From Krasilnikoviella flava (GTDB taxonomy: Bacteria; Actinomycetota; Actinomycetes; Actinomycetales; Cellulomonadaceae), in contig NZ_FUZQ01000004.1 of NCBI RefSeq assembly GCF_900167525.1, forward strand, positions 1 through 64,000: a stretch of 64,000 nt of DNA, written 5' to 3'. Every line of letters begins with the position of its first letter. Position 1 is the stretch's first letter. The position numbers were made by a program, and so were the translations under genes. Under the pieces are notes generated by a model, which did not search any database, was not told where the DNA came from, and worked only from the letters and a program-made list of their open reading frames with translations. Below are positions 8,702 to 21,362 of the stretch, one piece after another.

Positions 8702-9517
8702 ATGACGGACCAGATCCCTTACACCGTGAACTGCTCGATCCTCCTCACGGACCTGCCGCTCCTGGAGCGCCCGGCGGCCGCGAAGGCGGCCGGCTTCGAC
8801 GGCGTCGAGTTCTGGTGGCCCTTCGCGACGTCGACCCCCGCGGCCGACGAGGTCGATACGTTCGTCGCCGCCCTCGCCGACGCGGGCGTGCAGCTCACCG
8901 GCCTCAACTTCGACGCCGGCAACATGCCGGGCGGCGACCGAGGCCTGATCTCGTGGCCCGAGCGGTCGGCGGACCTGCGCGCCAACCTCGACGTCGTCGC
9001 CCGCATCGGCGAGCGCACCGGCTGCCGCGCGTTCAACGCGCTCTACGGCAACCGCGTGGAGCGCGAGGAGCCGGCCGCGCAGGACGCGCTCGGCGCCGAG
9101 AACCTCGCGCTGGCCGCGAAGGCGGTCGAGCGCATCGGCGGCACGGTGCTGGTGGAGCCCGTCTCGGGCGCCCCCGCCTACCCGCTGACGACGTCGGCCG
9201 ACGCCGTCGCCGTCCTGGACCGCGTCCGCGACGAGCACGGCGCCACGAACCTCGGCCTGCTGTTCGACGTCTACCACCTGTCGGTCAACGGCTCGGACGT
9301 CGACCTCGACCTCAAGACCTACGGCGACCGCATCGCCCACGTGCAGGTGGCCGACGCCCCCGGGCGCGGCGCCCCGGGCAGCGGCGACCTGCCGATCCAG
9401 CGCTGGATCGCCGACCTGCGGGCCGCGGGCTACGCCGGCCCCGTCGGCCTCGAGTACAAGACCGCCGACGTGCACCCGTTCGCCTGGCTGCCGCGCGAGC
9501 AGCGATCCGGTCGCTGA
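8702..9517 (+). CDS. hyi: Hydroxypyruvate isomerase
   Basis: 271 aa, TIM-barrel sugar-isomerase family. Interconverts hydroxypyruvate and tartronate semialdehyde beside the glyoxylate carboligase route. The likely catalytic/metal Glu residues are in VLVEPVSG and near the C terminus in VGLEYKTA, and LLFDVYHLSVNG carries the conserved Asp/His pair. First gene of hyi-glxR-gcl-glycerate kinase-allB. The ribosome site is weak (GCGAG). Length is close to E. coli Hyi (258 aa). Confidence 0.9.
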   Translation: MTDQIPYTVNCSILLTDLPLLERPAAAKAAGFDGVEFWWPFATSTPAADEVDTFVAALADAGVQLTGLNFDAGNMPGGDRGLISWPERSADLRANLDVVARIGERTGCRAFNALYGNRVEREEPAAQDALGAENLALAAKAVERIGGTVLVEPVSGAPAYPLTTSADAVAVLDRVRDEHGATNLGLLFDVYHLSVNGSDVDLDLKTYGDRIAHVQVADAPGRGAPGSGDLPIQRWIADLRAAGYAGPVGLEYKTADVHPFAWLPREQRSGR

Positions 9518-9566
9518 GCCGCGGCCCGACCACGACCTCGTCGACCCTTCCGGAAGGAACACCCCA

Positions 9567-10442
9567 ATGAGCACCATCGCCTTCATCGGCCTCGGCATCA
9601 TGGGCAGCCCGATGGCCGTTCACCTGCAGGACGCCGGGCACGCCGTCGTCGGCTACAACCGCACGGCCGCCAAGGCCCAGCCCCTCGTCGAGGCCGGCGG
9701 CACCGCCGCGTCCTCCGTCGCCGAGGCGGTCAAGGCCGCGGACGTCGTCGCCGTCATGGTGCCGGACTCGCCGGACGTCGAGGGCGTCCTGACCGGGGAC
9801 GACGGCGTCCTCGCGAACGCGCAGCCCGGGACGCTGATCATCGACTTCTCGTCGATCCGCCCCGACGTGACGATCGCGCTGGCCGAGCAGGCGAGGGCCG
9901 CCGGCTTCCGGTACCTCGACGCGCCGGTCTCCGGCGGCGAGGCGGGAGCCCGGAACGCCGCCCTGTCGATCATGGTCGGCGGCGCCCCCGAGGACTTCGC
10001 CGCGGCGTCCGACGTGTTCGACGCCGTCGGCAAGACCGTCGTGCACGTGGGGCCCTCCGGCTCCGGCCAGACCGTCAAGGCGGCCAACCAGCTCATCGTC
10101 GCCGGCAACATCGCGCTCCTGGCAGAGGCCGTCGTCTTCCTCGAGGCGTTCGGCGTCGACACCGAGGCGGCCGTCAAGGTGCTCGGCGGCGGGCTCGCCG
10201 GCTCCGCCGTGCTGAACCAGAAGGCCGAGAAGATGCTCGGCCGCGAGTTCGCGCCGGGCTTCCGGATCGACCTGCACCACAAGGACCTGGGCATCTTCCA
10301 GGCCGCCGCGCGCGAGCAGGGCGTCGTCGCCCCGGTCGGTGCCGTCGTCGCGCAGCTCATGGCCGCGGCCCGCGCCGAGGGAGACGGCTCGCTCGACCAC
10401 TCCGGCCTGTTCAACGCCGTCGCGCGCCTCTCCGGCCGCTGA
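9567..10442 (+). CDS. glxR: 2-hydroxy-3-oxopropionate (tartronate semialdehyde) reductase
   Basis: 291 aa, beta-hydroxyacid dehydrogenase family. Reduces tartronate semialdehyde to D-glycerate. N-terminal Rossmann motif [12 protein letters not shown]; substrate motif [11 protein letters not shown]; catalytic Lys in [17 protein letters not shown] near the C-terminal helix region. A 12-bp palindrome CCTTCCGGAAGG (9546-9557) contains the ribosome site GGAAGG ~9 nt before ATG. Follows hyi by 49 nt. Confidence 0.93.
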   Translation: MSTIAFIGLGIMGSPMAVHLQDAGHAVVGYNRTAAKAQPLVEAGGTAASSVAEAVKAADVVAVMVPDSPDVEGVLTGDDGVLANAQPGTLIIDFSSIRPDVTIALAEQARAAGFRYLDAPVSGGEAGARNAALSIMVGGAPEDFAAASDVFDAVGKTVVHVGPSGSGQTVKAANQLIVAGNIALLAEAVVFLEAFGVDTEAAVKVLGGGLAGSAVLNQKAEKMLGREFAPGFRIDLHHKDLGIFQAAAREQGVVAPVGAVVAQLMAAARAEGDGSLDHSGLFNAVARLSGR

Positions 10443-10480
10443 GCCGACCCCACTTTTCAGAAGACTCGAAGGAGAGCACC

Positions 10481-12256
<1,776 letters not shown>

Positions 12257-12320
12257 CGGGTACCCGAGGACGGCGACGGGAGGGACGATGACGAGGACGG
12301 ACCAGGGAGGTGGAGCGGCG

Positions 12321-13568
12321 ATGACCACGACGACGCGGTCGACGGCACGTCCGACGACGGCCCGGACCGCGCCTGGGCGCGCGCCGCGCGTGCTGCTGGC
12401 CCCGGACAAGTTCAAGGGCTCCCTGACGGCGGGCGAGGTCGCCGCCCACCTGGCGGCCGGCCTGCGCCGCGCGGTGCCCGGCGTCGTCACCTGCGAGCTC
12501 CCCGTGGCCGACGGCGGCGAGGGCACGCTCGAGGCCGCCCTCGCCGCCGGCTTCACCCCGGTGGACCTGGTGGCGGCCGGCGCCCTCGGGGACCCGGTCG
12601 CCACCCGGTACGCCCGGCGCGGCGGCACGGCCGTCGTCGAGATGGCGGCCGTCACCGGGCTCGCCACGGTCATCCCGACCCCTGGCACGGCCCTGGTCGC
12701 GTCCTCCCGCGGGCTCGGCGAGGTGATCGCGCACGCGCTCGACTCCGGCGCCCGGGAGATCGTCGTCGGCGTGGGCGGGTCCGCCAGCACCGACGGCGGG
12801 GCGGGGATGCTGGCGGCGCTGGGCGCACGCCTCACCTCTGGCGCGGGCGACCTCGCCGACGGCGGGGGGCACCTGCACGAGCTGGTCGACGTCGACCTCT
12901 CCGGGCTCCACCCGGCGCTCGCGGAGGCCGAGATCGTCCTCGCGAGCGACGTGGACAACCCGCTGCTCGGCGAGCACGGCGCCGCCGCGGTGTACGGGCC
13001 GCAGAAGGGCGCCGACCCGGGGACCGTGGCCGAGCTCGAGCTCGGCCTGGCAACCTGGGTCGACGTGCTCGCGACCGTCGGCGTCACCGGCGCCCGCGGG
13101 TACGCCGCGGAACCCGGAGCCGGGGCTGCGGGCGGCGTGGGCTTCGCCTGCCTGCTGCTCGGTGCCGAGCGGCGCCCCGGCGTCGAGGAGGTGCTGGCCC
13201 TGACCGGCTTCGCGGACTGCCTCGCCGGGGTCGACCTGGTCGTCACGGGGGAGGGCAGCCTCGACCTGCAGTCCCTGCACGGCAAGACGCCGGTGGGCGT
13301 GGCCGTGGCCGCGGCGGGTGTCCCGACGGTCGCCGTGTGCGGCCGCTCGGCCCTCGACCCCGAGCGGGCGGCCGCCGCCGGGTTCGCGGCCGTGCTCGCC
13401 CTCACCGACATCGAGCCCGACGTCGCCCGCTGCCTCGCCGAGGCGGGACCCTTGCTCGAGACCCTCGCCGTGCGGCTCGTCGAGCACCTGCCGACGGCTG
13501 CGCCCAGGGACCCTGTGACGCCACGCTCCGTGCCGCCCGAGACGACGACCCCGATGGAGAACGCATGA
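12321..13568 (+). CDS. glxK: Glycerate kinase (GlxK/GarK family)
   Basis: 415 aa. Phosphorylates D-glycerate made by GlxR; this family usually gives 2-phosphoglycerate. Family signature [15 protein letters not shown] near the N terminus and [15 protein letters not shown] as nucleotide/substrate loop. Start 12321 chosen for GGGAGGTGGAG with ~10 nt spacing; ATG 12288 leaves only ~3 nt after its purine run. The C-terminal ~20 residues are a low-complexity tail. Stop overlaps the allB start (ATGA). Confidence 0.9.
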   Translation: MTTTTRSTARPTTARTAPGRAPRVLLAPDKFKGSLTAGEVAAHLAAGLRRAVPGVVTCELPVADGGEGTLEAALAAGFTPVDLVAAGALGDPVATRYARRGGTAVVEMAAVTGLATVIPTPGTALVASSRGLGEVIAHALDSGAREIVVGVGGSASTDGGAGMLAALGARLTSGAGDLADGGGHLHELVDVDLSGLHPALAEAEIVLASDVDNPLLGEHGAAAVYGPQKGADPGTVAELELGLATWVDVLATVGVTGARGYAAEPGAGAAGGVGFACLLLGAERRPGVEEVLALTGFADCLAGVDLVVTGEGSLDLQSLHGKTPVGVAVAAAGVPTVAVCGRSALDPERAAAAGFAAVLALTDIEPDVARCLAEAGPLLETLAVRLVEHLPTAAPRDPVTPRSVPPETTTPMENA

Positions 13569-14908
13569 CCGACACCGCCACCCATGACCTCGTCGTCCGC
13601 GCCGCCCGCGCGCTGACCCCCGACGGTGAGCGCGCCGTCGAGGTCGGCGTGACCGCCGGCCGGATCGAGACGGTCGTCCCGCTCGGTACCGGCCTCGCCG
13701 GCTCCGAGGTGCTGGAGCTGGCCGAGGACGAGGTGCTGCTCCCCGGGCTCGTCGACTCGCACGTGCACGTCAACGAGCCGGGCCGCACCGAGTGGGAGGG
13801 CTTCGCCACCGCCACGCGCGCCGCCGCGGCCGGGGGCGTCACGACCATCGTGGACATGCCGCTGAACTCGCTGCCGCCCACGACCTCGGTCGCGAACCTG
13901 GCGGTCAAGAAGCAGCGCGCCGTGGACCAGGCGTTCGTGGACGTCGGGTTCTGGGGTGGCGCCGTGCCGGGCAACACGGCGGACCTGCGCCCCCTGCACG
14001 ACGCGGGCGTGTTCGGCTTCAAGTGCTTCCTCGCCGACTCGGGCGTGCCGGAGTTCGGCCACCTGGAGGACGCGGAGCTGCGCACGGACCTTGCCGAGCT
14101 GACCTCGTTCGGCGCCATGATGATCGTGCACGCGGAGGACCCGGGCACGCTCGAGGACGCCCCGCAGGAGCCCGGCCCCACCTACAAGCACTTCCTCGCC
14201 TCCCGCCCGGCCAAGGCGGAGTCCACGGCGATCGCCGGGCTCATCGACGCCGCCCGCGTCACGGGCGCCCGCGCGCACGTGCTGCACCTGTCCGACGCCG
14301 ACTCGCTGCCGATGATCGCGGCCGCGCGGGCCGAGGGCGTGCGCCTCACGGTCGAGACCTGCCCGCACTACCTGTCGCTGGACGCCGACCACGTGCCCGA
14401 CGGCGCGACGGCCTACAAGTGCTGCCCGCCGATCCGCGAGCAGGACAACCAGGACCGCCTCTGGCAGGGCCTGCGCGACGGCCTGATCGACGTCGTCGTC
14501 ACCGACCACTCGCCGGCCACCGCCGCGCTCAAGGAGCCGGCGTCGGGCGACTTCGCCGAGGCCTGGGGCGGCGTCGCGTCGCTGCAGCTCGGCCTCGCCG
14601 TGGTGTGGACCGAGGCCCGTCGTCGGGGCGTCCCGCTCGCCGACGTGGTGCGCTGGATGTCCGCGGGCCCGGCCGCGCTGGTCGGCCTGGAGCGCAAGGG
14701 CGGCATCGCGGTCGGCAAGGACGCGGACCTCGCCGTCTTCGCGCCGGAGGCGACCTTCGTCGTCGACCCGACGCGCCTGCACCACAAGAACCCGGTCACG
14801 CCGTACTCCGGCCGTGACCTCACGGGTGTCGTACGACGCACGCTGCTGCGTGGTCGTCCCGTGGGCGACGAGCCCGCCGGCACCCTGCTGCGCCGCGGCG
14901 AGTCCTGA
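13565..14908 (+). CDS. allB: Allantoinase
   Basis: 447 aa, cyclic amidohydrolase that opens allantoin to allantoate. Metal-site elements visible: [17 protein letters not shown] (first HxH), [10 protein letters not shown] with the carbamylated Lys, [17 protein letters not shown] and VVTDHSP with the final Asp. The E-P-G-R-T-E-W-E-G pattern separates allantoinase from dihydroorotase. Translationally coupled to glycerate kinase, so allantoin opening and the end of the glycerate route are co-expressed. Confidence 0.95.
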   Translation: MTDTATHDLVVRAARALTPDGERAVEVGVTAGRIETVVPLGTGLAGSEVLELAEDEVLLPGLVDSHVHVNEPGRTEWEGFATATRAAAAGGVTTIVDMPLNSLPPTTSVANLAVKKQRAVDQAFVDVGFWGGAVPGNTADLRPLHDAGVFGFKCFLADSGVPEFGHLEDAELRTDLAELTSFGAMMIVHAEDPGTLEDAPQEPGPTYKHFLASRPAKAESTAIAGLIDAARVTGARAHVLHLSDADSLPMIAAARAEGVRLTVETCPHYLSLDADHVPDGATAYKCCPPIREQDNQDRLWQGLRDGLIDVVVTDHSPATAALKEPASGDFAEAWGGVASLQLGLAVVWTEARRRGVPLADVVRWMSAGPAALVGLERKGGIAVGKDADLAVFAPEATFVVDPTRLHHKNPVTPYSGRDLTGVVRRTLLRGRPVGDEPAGTLLRRGES

Positions 14909-14967
14909 CCCGCCACGGTTCCCTGCCACCGACACGAACGAACGACACGAACGAACGAGGACGCACG

Positions 14968-15462
14968 ATGACGCGACTCCAGCCGGGCGACACCGCCCCC
15001 GACTTCACCCTGCCCGACGCCGCCGGCGCGACCGTGTCCCTCGCGGACGTGCGCGCGGGCGCGGACAAGGGCGTGGTCGTCTACTTCTACCCGAAGGCGG
15101 GCACCCCCGGGTGCACCACCGAGGCGTGCGACTTCCGCGACAACCTCGCCTCGCTCGCGGGGGCGGGGTACGCCGTCGTCGGGGTCTCCGCGGACCCCGT
15201 CGAGGACATCCGCGCCTTCGTCGACGCCGAGCACCTGACGTTCCCCCTGCTGAGCGACGCGGACCACGCGGTGGCCGACGCCTACGGCACGTGGGGCCCC
15301 AAGACGATCGACGGCCGGACGTTCGACGGGGTGCACCGCTGCACCTTCGTCGTCGAGCCGGGCGGGTCGATCCGTTCCGCCGAGTACGACGTCGAGGCCA
15401 CGGGTCACGTGGCCGCGCTGCGCGCGCAGCTCGTGGGTGCCCGAGAGGGCGTGAACCGCTAG
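14968..15462 (+). CDS. bcp: Thioredoxin-dependent peroxiredoxin (BCP/PrxQ type)
   Basis: 164 aa thiol peroxidase. Peroxidatic Cys49 and resolving Cys54 are in AGTPGCTTEACDFRD, the 2-Cys BCP spacing. GVSADPVEDI and the HRCTFVVEPGG strand are typical. It sits 59 nt after allB. In a cluster with uricase, a role in removing the H2O2 from urate oxidation is plausible but inferred. The spacer holds a short duplication of ACACGAACGAACG before the ribosome site. Confidence 0.92.
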   Translation: MTRLQPGDTAPDFTLPDAAGATVSLADVRAGADKGVVVYFYPKAGTPGCTTEACDFRDNLASLAGAGYAVVGVSADPVEDIRAFVDAEHLTFPLLSDADHAVADAYGTWGPKTIDGRTFDGVHRCTFVVEPGGSIRSAEYDVEATGHVAALRAQLVGAREGVNR

Positions 15463-15477
15463 GGTTCCCCCAGAGGT

Positions 15478-15513
15478 TTCCACCAGGCGTAATCAGGATT
15501 CCGCTATGCATCG
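15478..15513 (+). promoter_or_regulatory. Degenerate tandem boxes before malate synthase
   Basis: TTCC-N7-GTAA at 15478-15492 has one mismatch to the TTCC-N7-GGAA box, and a TTCC left half-site lies 21 bp further on at 15499. A TAGGGT hexamer (15460-15465) upstream could serve as -10, without a clear -35. The spacing matches the better tandem boxes, but the sites are weak. Confidence 0.35.
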
Positions 15514-15573
15514 GTTCGCCATGCAGCGTGCAGCACACCCGAACCAGCAGGACAAGAACAAGGAGGGACTGTC

Positions 15574-17163
15574 GTGGAGCTCCCCGACGGCCTGACCATC
15601 ACCGCCGAGATCGGTGAGCGCGACACCGAGGTCCTCACCCCGGCCGCGCTCGACCTCATCGTGACCCTGCAGCGCGAGCTGGGCGGCCGTCGCCTCGAGC
15701 TGCTGGAGGCGCGGCAGCGTCGCCGCCAGGCGCTGGCCGACGGGGGCACGCTCGACTTCCTCCCGGAGACCGCGCACATCCGTGCCGACGACTCCTGGAC
15801 CGTGGCCGCCCCGGCCCCCGGGCTCGTCGACCGCCGCGTGGAGATCACCGGCCCGACGGACCGCAAGATGACCGTCAACGCGCTCAACTCGGGCGCGAAG
15901 TGCTGGCTCGCCGACCAGGAGGACGCGAACACGCCGCAGTGGCGCAGCGTGGTCGGCGGCCAGCTCAACCTGCTCGACGCGATCAACCGCACGATCGACT
16001 TCACCAACGAGGCGAACGGCAAGCGCTACGAGCTCAAGCCGGACGACGAGCTCGCGACGATCATCATGCGCCCCCGCGGGTGGCACATGAACGAGAAGCA
16101 CGTGCTGGTCGACGGCACGGAGGCCTCGGGCTCCCTGGTCGACTTCGCGCTCTACGTCGCGACGGCGGGGCTGCGGCAGATCGAGAAGGGCCTCGGGCCG
16201 TACTTCTACCTGCCGAAGATGGAGTCGCACCTCGAGGCGCGGCTCTGGAACGACGCGTTCGTCCTGGCGCAGGACGCCCTCGGCATCCCGCGCGGCACCA
16301 TCCGTGCCACGGTGCTCATCGAGACCATCCCGGCGGCGTTCGAGATGGAGGAGATCCTCTACGAGCTGCGCGAGCACTCCGCGGGCCTCAACGCCGGCCG
16401 CTGGGACTACCTGTTCTCCGTGGTGAAGAACTTCCGCAAGAGCGGGTCCGCCTACCTGCTGCCCGACCGCAACCAGATCACCATGACGGTGCCGTTCATG
16501 CGGGCCTACACCGAGCTGCTCGTCTCGACGTGCCACCAGCGCGGCGCGCACGCCATCGGCGGCATGGCCGCGTTCATCCCGAGCAAGGACGCCGAGGCCA
16601 ACGAGCAGGCCTACGCCAAGGTGAGCGCCGACAAGGCGCGCGAGGCCGGCGACGGCTTCGACGGCTCCTGGGTGGCGCACCCGGGCATGGTCGCCACCTG
16701 CAAGGAGGCGTTCACCGCCGTGCTCGGCGACCGGCCGAACCAGATCGACCGCAAGCGCGAGGACGTGCGCGTGACGGCCGCCGACCTGCTGTCGGTGGAC
16801 AAGACGCCGGGCACCGTCACCGAGGCGGGCCTGCGCAACAACGTGTCCGTCGGCATCCAGTACCTGCACGCCTGGCTGGGCGGGCTCGGCGCGGTCGCCA
16901 TCTTCGGCCTCATGGAGGACGCCGCGACCGCGGAGATCTCCCGGTCGCAGGTGTGGCAGTGGCTGCACAACGGCGTCGTCCTCGCCGACACGGGCGAGAG
17001 GGTGACCCGCGAGCTGGTGGACCGGCTCGTCGCCGAGGAGGTGGCCAAGCTCCCGGGCGACGCCGCCGACTACGCCGTGGCGCGCAGCACGTTCCTCGAG
17101 GTCGCCGTGGCCGACGAGTACATCGACTTCCTCACGACGGCCGCCTACGAGCGGATGGACTGA
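15574..17163 (+). CDS. aceB: Malate synthase A
   Basis: 529 aa, typical of isoform A (about 530 aa, against about 720 for G). Condenses glyoxylate and acetyl-CoA to malate. The family signature is seen in KNFRKSGSAYLLPDRNQITM and in the GGMAAFIPSKD strand. IMRPRGWHMNEKH carries the catalytic Arg region and AIFGLMEDAATAEISRSQVW the C-terminal catalytic Asp/Glu. GTG start at 15574 with AGGAGGG (15561-15567). No isocitrate lyase is adjacent, so glyoxylate most likely comes from ureides. A strong terminator follows. Confidence 0.95.
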   Translation: MELPDGLTITAEIGERDTEVLTPAALDLIVTLQRELGGRRLELLEARQRRRQALADGGTLDFLPETAHIRADDSWTVAAPAPGLVDRRVEITGPTDRKMTVNALNSGAKCWLADQEDANTPQWRSVVGGQLNLLDAINRTIDFTNEANGKRYELKPDDELATIIMRPRGWHMNEKHVLVDGTEASGSLVDFALYVATAGLRQIEKGLGPYFYLPKMESHLEARLWNDAFVLAQDALGIPRGTIRATVLIETIPAAFEMEEILYELREHSAGLNAGRWDYLFSVVKNFRKSGSAYLLPDRNQITMTVPFMRAYTELLVSTCHQRGAHAIGGMAAFIPSKDAEANEQAYAKVSADKAREAGDGFDGSWVAHPGMVATCKEAFTAVLGDRPNQIDRKREDVRVTAADLLSVDKTPGTVTEAGLRNNVSVGIQYLHAWLGGLGAVAIFGLMEDAATAEISRSQVWQWLHNGVVLADTGERVTRELVDRLVAEEVAKLPGDAADYAVARSTFLEVAVADEYIDFLTTAAYERMD

Positions 17164-17210
17164 GGAACCGGCACGCTCGGCTGCGACGGGGGCGCCGAGC
17201 ACCGCCGGAG

Positions 17211-17256
17211 CGAGACGGCCGGGACCACGTTCTGTGACGTGGTCCCGGCCGTCTCG
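17211..17256 (+). terminator. Strong terminator after malate synthase
   Basis: Perfect 20-bp stem (17211-17230 with 17237-17256) and a 6-nt TCTGTG loop, 47 nt after the aceB stop. It ends the ureide/glyoxylate region before gatCAB. Confidence 0.85.
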
Positions 17257-17318
17257 TCATCGGTGTCCGTCATCTGCGCCGTCACGTGGGGACAACGTCC
17301 CCGACATGTGCCGACCAC

Positions 17319-17324
17319 TAGACT
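17319..17324 (+). promoter_or_regulatory. -10 box of leaderless gatCAB promoter
   Basis: TAGACT ends 7 nt before the gatC ATG, which places the start site at or near the A of the start codon. There is no ribosome site before gatC. This fits leaderless transcription. No clear -35. Confidence 0.55.
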
Positions 17325-17331
17325 GGCGGCC

Positions 17332-17628
17332 ATGTCCACCATCTCCCGAGACGAGGTCGCGCGCGTCGCCGCCCTGGCCCGGATCGACCTGCGCGACGAC
17401 GAGGTCGACCGGCTCGCCGGCGAGCTCGACGTCATCGTCGACTCGATCGCCCGCGTGCGCGAGGTCGCCACCCCTGACGTCCCCGCGACGAGCCACCCGC
17501 TGCCCCTGACCAACGTGTTCCGCGAGGACGTGCCGCAGCCGGCGCTGCCCGTGGCCGACGTGCTGGCCTCCGCGCCGGACGCCCAGGACGGGCGCTTCGC
17601 CGTGCCGCAGATCCTCGGGGAGGAGTGA
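17332..17628 (+). CDS. gatC: Glutamyl/aspartyl-tRNA(Gln/Asn) amidotransferase subunit C
   Basis: 98 aa, the small stabilising subunit of GatCAB that converts Glu-tRNA(Gln) (and/or Asp-tRNA(Asn)) to the amidated form. Start [17 protein letters not shown] and the end [13 protein letters not shown] are the classic GatC features. The ATG at 17332 follows a -10 box by 7 nt; upstream in-frame codons lie in the terminator region. gatA starts 1 nt after its stop. Confidence 0.95.
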   Translation: MSTISRDEVARVAALARIDLRDDEVDRLAGELDVIVDSIARVREVATPDVPATSHPLPLTNVFREDVPQPALPVADVLASAPDAQDGRFAVPQILGEE

Positions 17629-17629
17629 G

Positions 17630-19150
17630 ATGACGGACCTGACCCGCCTCAGCGCCGCCCGCCTGGCCGAGACGCTGGCCGCCGGCGAGGCCTCCAGTGT
17701 CGAGGTGACCCGCGCGCACCTGGACCGCATCGCCGCCGTCGACGGCGACGTGCACGCCTTCCTGCACGTCAACGAGGACGACGCGCTGGCCACGGCCGCC
17801 GACGTCGACGCCCGTCGCGCGGCCGGCGAGGAGCTGCACGCGCTGGCCGGCGTGCCGATCGCCGTCAAGGACGTCGTCGTGACGAAGGGCATGCCGTCCA
17901 CCGCCGGCTCGAAGATCCTCGAGGGCTGGATCCCGCCCTACGACGCGACCCTCGTCGAGAAGCTCCGCGCCGCGGGCCTGCCGATCCTCGGCAAGACGAA
18001 CATGGACGAGTTCGCGATGGGCTCCTCCACGGAGCACTCGGCCTACGGCGACACGCACAACCCGTGGGACCTCGACCGCATCCCCGGCGGCTCCGGCGGT
18101 GGCTCCGCGGCCGCGGTCGCGGCCTTCGAGGCCCCGCTGGCGATCGGCACCGACACCGGCGGCTCGATCCGCCAGCCGGGCGCCGTCACCGGCACGGTCG
18201 GCGTGAAGCCCACGTACGGCGGCGTCTCGCGCTACGGCCTCATCGCCATGGCGTCCTCGCTCGACCAGGCGGGCCCCGTCACGCGTACCGTGCTGGACTC
18301 CGCGCTGCTGCACGAGCTCATCGGCGGCCACGACCCCCGCGACTCGACGTCCATCCCCGAGCCGCTGCCGCCGCTGGTCGCCGCGGCCCGCCAGGGTGCG
18401 CTGGGCGACCTGTCGGGCCTCAAGGTCGGCGTCGTGACGCAGCTGCAGGGCGAGGGCTATCAGCCGGGCGTGCTCGCGCGGTTCCACGAGTCGCTCGAGC
18501 TGCTGACGAAGGCCGGCGCCGAGGTCGTCGAGGTCTCCTGCCCGAGCTTCGACTACGCGCTCGCGGCGTACTACCTGATCATGCCGGCGGAGGCGTCGAG
18601 CAACCTCGCGAAGTTCGACGGCATGCGGTTCGGCCTGCGGGTCGAGCCCACCGACGGCCCGGTCACCGCCGAGCGCGTCATGGCCGCCACCCGCGGGGCC
18701 GGCTTCGGCGACGAGGTCAAGCGCCGCGTCATCCTGGGCACCTACGCCCTGTCGGCCGGTTACTACGACGCCTACTACGGCAGCGCGCAGAAGGTCCGCA
18801 CGCTCATCCAGCGCGACTTCGCCGCAGCCTTCGCGCAGGCCGACGTGCTGGTCTCGCCCACGGCCCCGACCACGGCGTTCAAGCTGGGGGAGAAGCTGGA
18901 CGACCCGCTGGCGATGTACCTCAACGATGTCGCGACCATCCCGGCCAACCTGGCCGGCGTGCCGGGCATCTCGGTGCCGAACGGCCTTGCTGCGTCGTCG
19001 GAGGGTGGCGCCGACCTGCCCACAGGTTTCCAGATCCTCGCGCCGGCGAAGGCGGACGACCGCCTCTACCGTGTCGGCGCCGCGCTCGAGTCGGCCCTCG
19101 AGTCCACCTGGGGCGCCCCGCTGCTGGCCAGCGCGCCCGAGCTGGGCTGA
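17630..19150 (+). CDS. gatA: Glutamyl/aspartyl-tRNA amidotransferase subunit A (amidase)
   Basis: 506 aa amidase-signature protein; releases ammonia from glutamine for the GatB site. Ser-cisSer-Lys triad elements are visible: Lys in [10 protein letters not shown], the Gly/Ser-rich [17 protein letters not shown], and nucleophile Ser in [16 protein letters not shown]. Tightly spaced within gatCAB (1 nt after gatC). Length agrees with the family (485-510 aa). Confidence 0.96.
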   Translation: MTDLTRLSAARLAETLAAGEASSVEVTRAHLDRIAAVDGDVHAFLHVNEDDALATAADVDARRAAGEELHALAGVPIAVKDVVVTKGMPSTAGSKILEGWIPPYDATLVEKLRAAGLPILGKTNMDEFAMGSSTEHSAYGDTHNPWDLDRIPGGSGGGSAAAVAAFEAPLAIGTDTGGSIRQPGAVTGTVGVKPTYGGVSRYGLIAMASSLDQAGPVTRTVLDSALLHELIGGHDPRDSTSIPEPLPPLVAAARQGALGDLSGLKVGVVTQLQGEGYQPGVLARFHESLELLTKAGAEVVEVSCPSFDYALAAYYLIMPAEASSNLAKFDGMRFGLRVEPTDGPVTAERVMAATRGAGFGDEVKRRVILGTYALSAGYYDAYYGSAQKVRTLIQRDFAAAFAQADVLVSPTAPTTAFKLGEKLDDPLAMYLNDVATIPANLAGVPGISVPNGLAASSEGGADLPTGFQILAPAKADDRLYRVGAALESALESTWGAPLLASAPELG

Positions 19151-19175
19151 CGGCGGAGAACAGGAGAACACCGCT

Positions 19176-20690
19176 GTGACCACGACCACCCATGGGACCC
19201 CTGCTCTCGTCGCCTACGACGACGCCGTGCGCCGCTACGACCCGGTGATCGGCATCGAGGTGCACGTCGAGCTCGGCACCCGCACCAAGATGTTCTGCGC
19301 GGCCGAGCAGTCGTTCGGCGCCGAGCCGAACACGCAGACCACGCCGGTGTCGCTCGGGCTGCCGGGCGCGCTGCCCGTCGTCAACGGCACCGCCGTCGAG
19401 TACGCGATCCGCATCGGCCTGGCGCTCAACTGCCAGATCGCCGAGACCTGCCGCTTCGCCCGGAAGAACTACTTCTACCCGGACGTGCCGAAGAACTTCC
19501 AGACGTCGCAGTACGACGAGCCGATCGCCTTCGAGGGCTTCCTCGACGTCGAGCTCGAGGACGGCACGGTGCACCGCGTCGAGATCGAGCGCGCGCACAT
19601 GGAGGAGGACGCCGGCAAGAACACGCACGTCGGCGGTTCGGCCGGCCGCATCCACGGCGCCGAGTACTCGCTGGTCGACTACAACCGCGCCGGCGTCCCG
19701 CTGGTGGAGATCGTCACCAAGCCGATCACCGGCGCGGGGGAGCGGGCGCCCGAGGTGGCCCGCGCCTACGTGCAGGCGCTGCGCGACATCTTCCGCGTGC
19801 TCGACGTCTCCGAGGCCCGCATGGAGCGCGGCAACGTCCGCGCCGACGTCAACCTCTCGCTGCGCCCGACGCCCGAGTCGCCGCTCGGCACCCGCACCGA
19901 GACGAAGAACGTCAACTCGTTCCGCTCGGTCGAGCGGGCGGTGCGCTACGAGGTCTCGCGCCAGGCCGCGATCCTCGACGCCGGCGGGACGGTGATCCAG
20001 GAGACCCGGCACTTCCACGAGGAGGACGGCTCGACGTCGCCCGGCCGTGTGAAGTCGGACGCCGAGGACTACCGGTACTTCCCGGAGCCCGACCTCGTGC
20101 CCGTCGCGCCCTCGCGCGAGTGGGTCGAGGAGATCCGCGCGACGCTGCCCGAGCTGCCGCAGGCCCGGCGCCGCCGCCTGCACGACGAGTGGGGCTTCGC
20201 GGACGCCGAGATGCGCGACGTCGTCAACGCGGGAGCGCTCGACCTCATCGAGGCGACCGTCGCCGCGGGCGCGACCCCGGCCGCGGCCCGCAAGTGGTGG
20301 ATGGGTGAGCTGGCTCGCCGGGCCAAGCAGGACGAGGTCGAGCTGGCGGATCTCGCGATCACGCCCGCACAGATCGGCGAGCTGCAGCAGCTCGTCGACT
20401 CCGGCCGCATCAACGACAAGATCGCCCGCCAGGTGCTCGACGGCGTGCTCGCCGGCGAGGGCGATCCGGAGGCGGTCGTGGCGGCCCGCGGCCTGGAGGT
20501 CGTCTCGGACGACGGCCCGCTCCTCGAGGCGATCGACGCGGCGCTGGCGGCCCAGCCCGACATCGTGGAGAAGGTCCGCGGGGGCAACCAGGGCCCGGTG
20601 GGCGCCATCATCGGCGCGGTGATGAAGGCGACGAGGGGCCAGGCGGACGCCAAGCGCGTGCGCGAGCTGGTGCTGGAGAGGATCGGCTGA
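19176..20690 (+). CDS. gatB: Glutamyl/aspartyl-tRNA amidotransferase subunit B
   Basis: 504 aa. Binds the misacylated tRNA and performs kinase/amidation chemistry. Conserved [11 protein letters not shown] near the N terminus, [18 protein letters not shown], and the C-terminal YqeY-like tail domain ([18 protein letters not shown]). GTG start at 19176 with AGGAGA (19162-19167). Its TGA shares one base with the ATG of the following acetyltransferase gene. Confidence 0.95.
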   Translation: MTTTTHGTPALVAYDDAVRRYDPVIGIEVHVELGTRTKMFCAAEQSFGAEPNTQTTPVSLGLPGALPVVNGTAVEYAIRIGLALNCQIAETCRFARKNYFYPDVPKNFQTSQYDEPIAFEGFLDVELEDGTVHRVEIERAHMEEDAGKNTHVGGSAGRIHGAEYSLVDYNRAGVPLVEIVTKPITGAGERAPEVARAYVQALRDIFRVLDVSEARMERGNVRADVNLSLRPTPESPLGTRTETKNVNSFRSVERAVRYEVSRQAAILDAGGTVIQETRHFHEEDGSTSPGRVKSDAEDYRYFPEPDLVPVAPSREWVEEIRATLPELPQARRRRLHDEWGFADAEMRDVVNAGALDLIEATVAAGATPAAARKWWMGELARRAKQDEVELADLAITPAQIGELQQLVDSGRINDKIARQVLDGVLAGEGDPEAVVAARGLEVVSDDGPLLEAIDAALAAQPDIVEKVRGGNQGPVGAIIGAVMKATRGQADAKRVRELVLERIG

Positions 20691-21274
20691 TGCGGTCGCC
20701 CGTCCTGCACGGGGAGCTCGTGCGCCTGCGCCCGCTCGAGACGCGCGACGCTCACCGGCTCTGGGTGTCGCTGCGCGACCCCGACAGCGGGCGGCTGACG
20801 GGCATGGGCACGAGCGGCGCCTCGACCCGTGCCGAGGTGGACGCGTGGGCCGCACGCGCGGCGGAGCTCCCCGCCCGGTACGACTGGGCGGTCACGTCGG
20901 CCGCCGTGCGCGACGGGGAGCTCGTCAGCGACGACCTGATCGGCGAGATCTCGCTCGACCAGGTGGACCTCGTGCTGCGGTCGGCCAGCCTGCGCCTGCG
21001 GATGATGCCCGACTACCGGGGCCGGGGGTACGGGCGCGAGGCCATCGGTGAGGTGCTGCGGTTCGCGTTCGACGGCGGCGCCGGCCCGGGGCTGCACCGC
21101 GTGAGCCTCGCGGTGATCAGCATCAACCCGCGGGCCCGCGCGCTGTACGACTCGCTCGGGTTCCGCGAGGAGGGGCGCCTGCGCGACGCCTTCCGCGACG
21201 GGAAGGGCTGGGCGGACGCCGTCGTCATGAGCATCCTCGAGGACGAGTTCCGCGCCGGGTCCGGCACGGACTGA
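20690..21274 (+). CDS. GNAT-family N-acetyltransferase (RimJ/RimL-like)
   Basis: 194 aa. N-terminal LVRLRPLETRDA and the acetyl-CoA loop RMMPDYRGRGYGREA place it in the GNAT superfamily, RimJ/RimL branch, with the late INPRARALYDSLGFREEGRLRD block. Substrate unknown. Its start overlaps the gatB stop by one base, so it is the last gene of the gat operon, though a functional link is not obvious. Confidence 0.85.
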   Translation: MRSPVLHGELVRLRPLETRDAHRLWVSLRDPDSGRLTGMGTSGASTRAEVDAWAARAAELPARYDWAVTSAAVRDGELVSDDLIGEISLDQVDLVLRSASLRLRMMPDYRGRGYGREAIGEVLRFAFDGGAGPGLHRVSLAVISINPRARALYDSLGFREEGRLRDAFRDGKGWADAVVMSILEDEFRAGSGTD

Positions 21275-21362
21275 CGACCACCCACGACGACGGCCCACGA
21301 CGCGGCCACGACGCCGGTGACCGCACGCCCGCGGCCACCGGCGTCGTCGTCCACGGGCGTCC

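Noticed and set aside
9546-9557. Palindrome CCTTCCGGAAGG as a regulatory box like TTCC-N7-GGAA
   Set aside because: It has no spacer between half-sites and mainly supplies the glxR ribosome site; it lies inside an operon.
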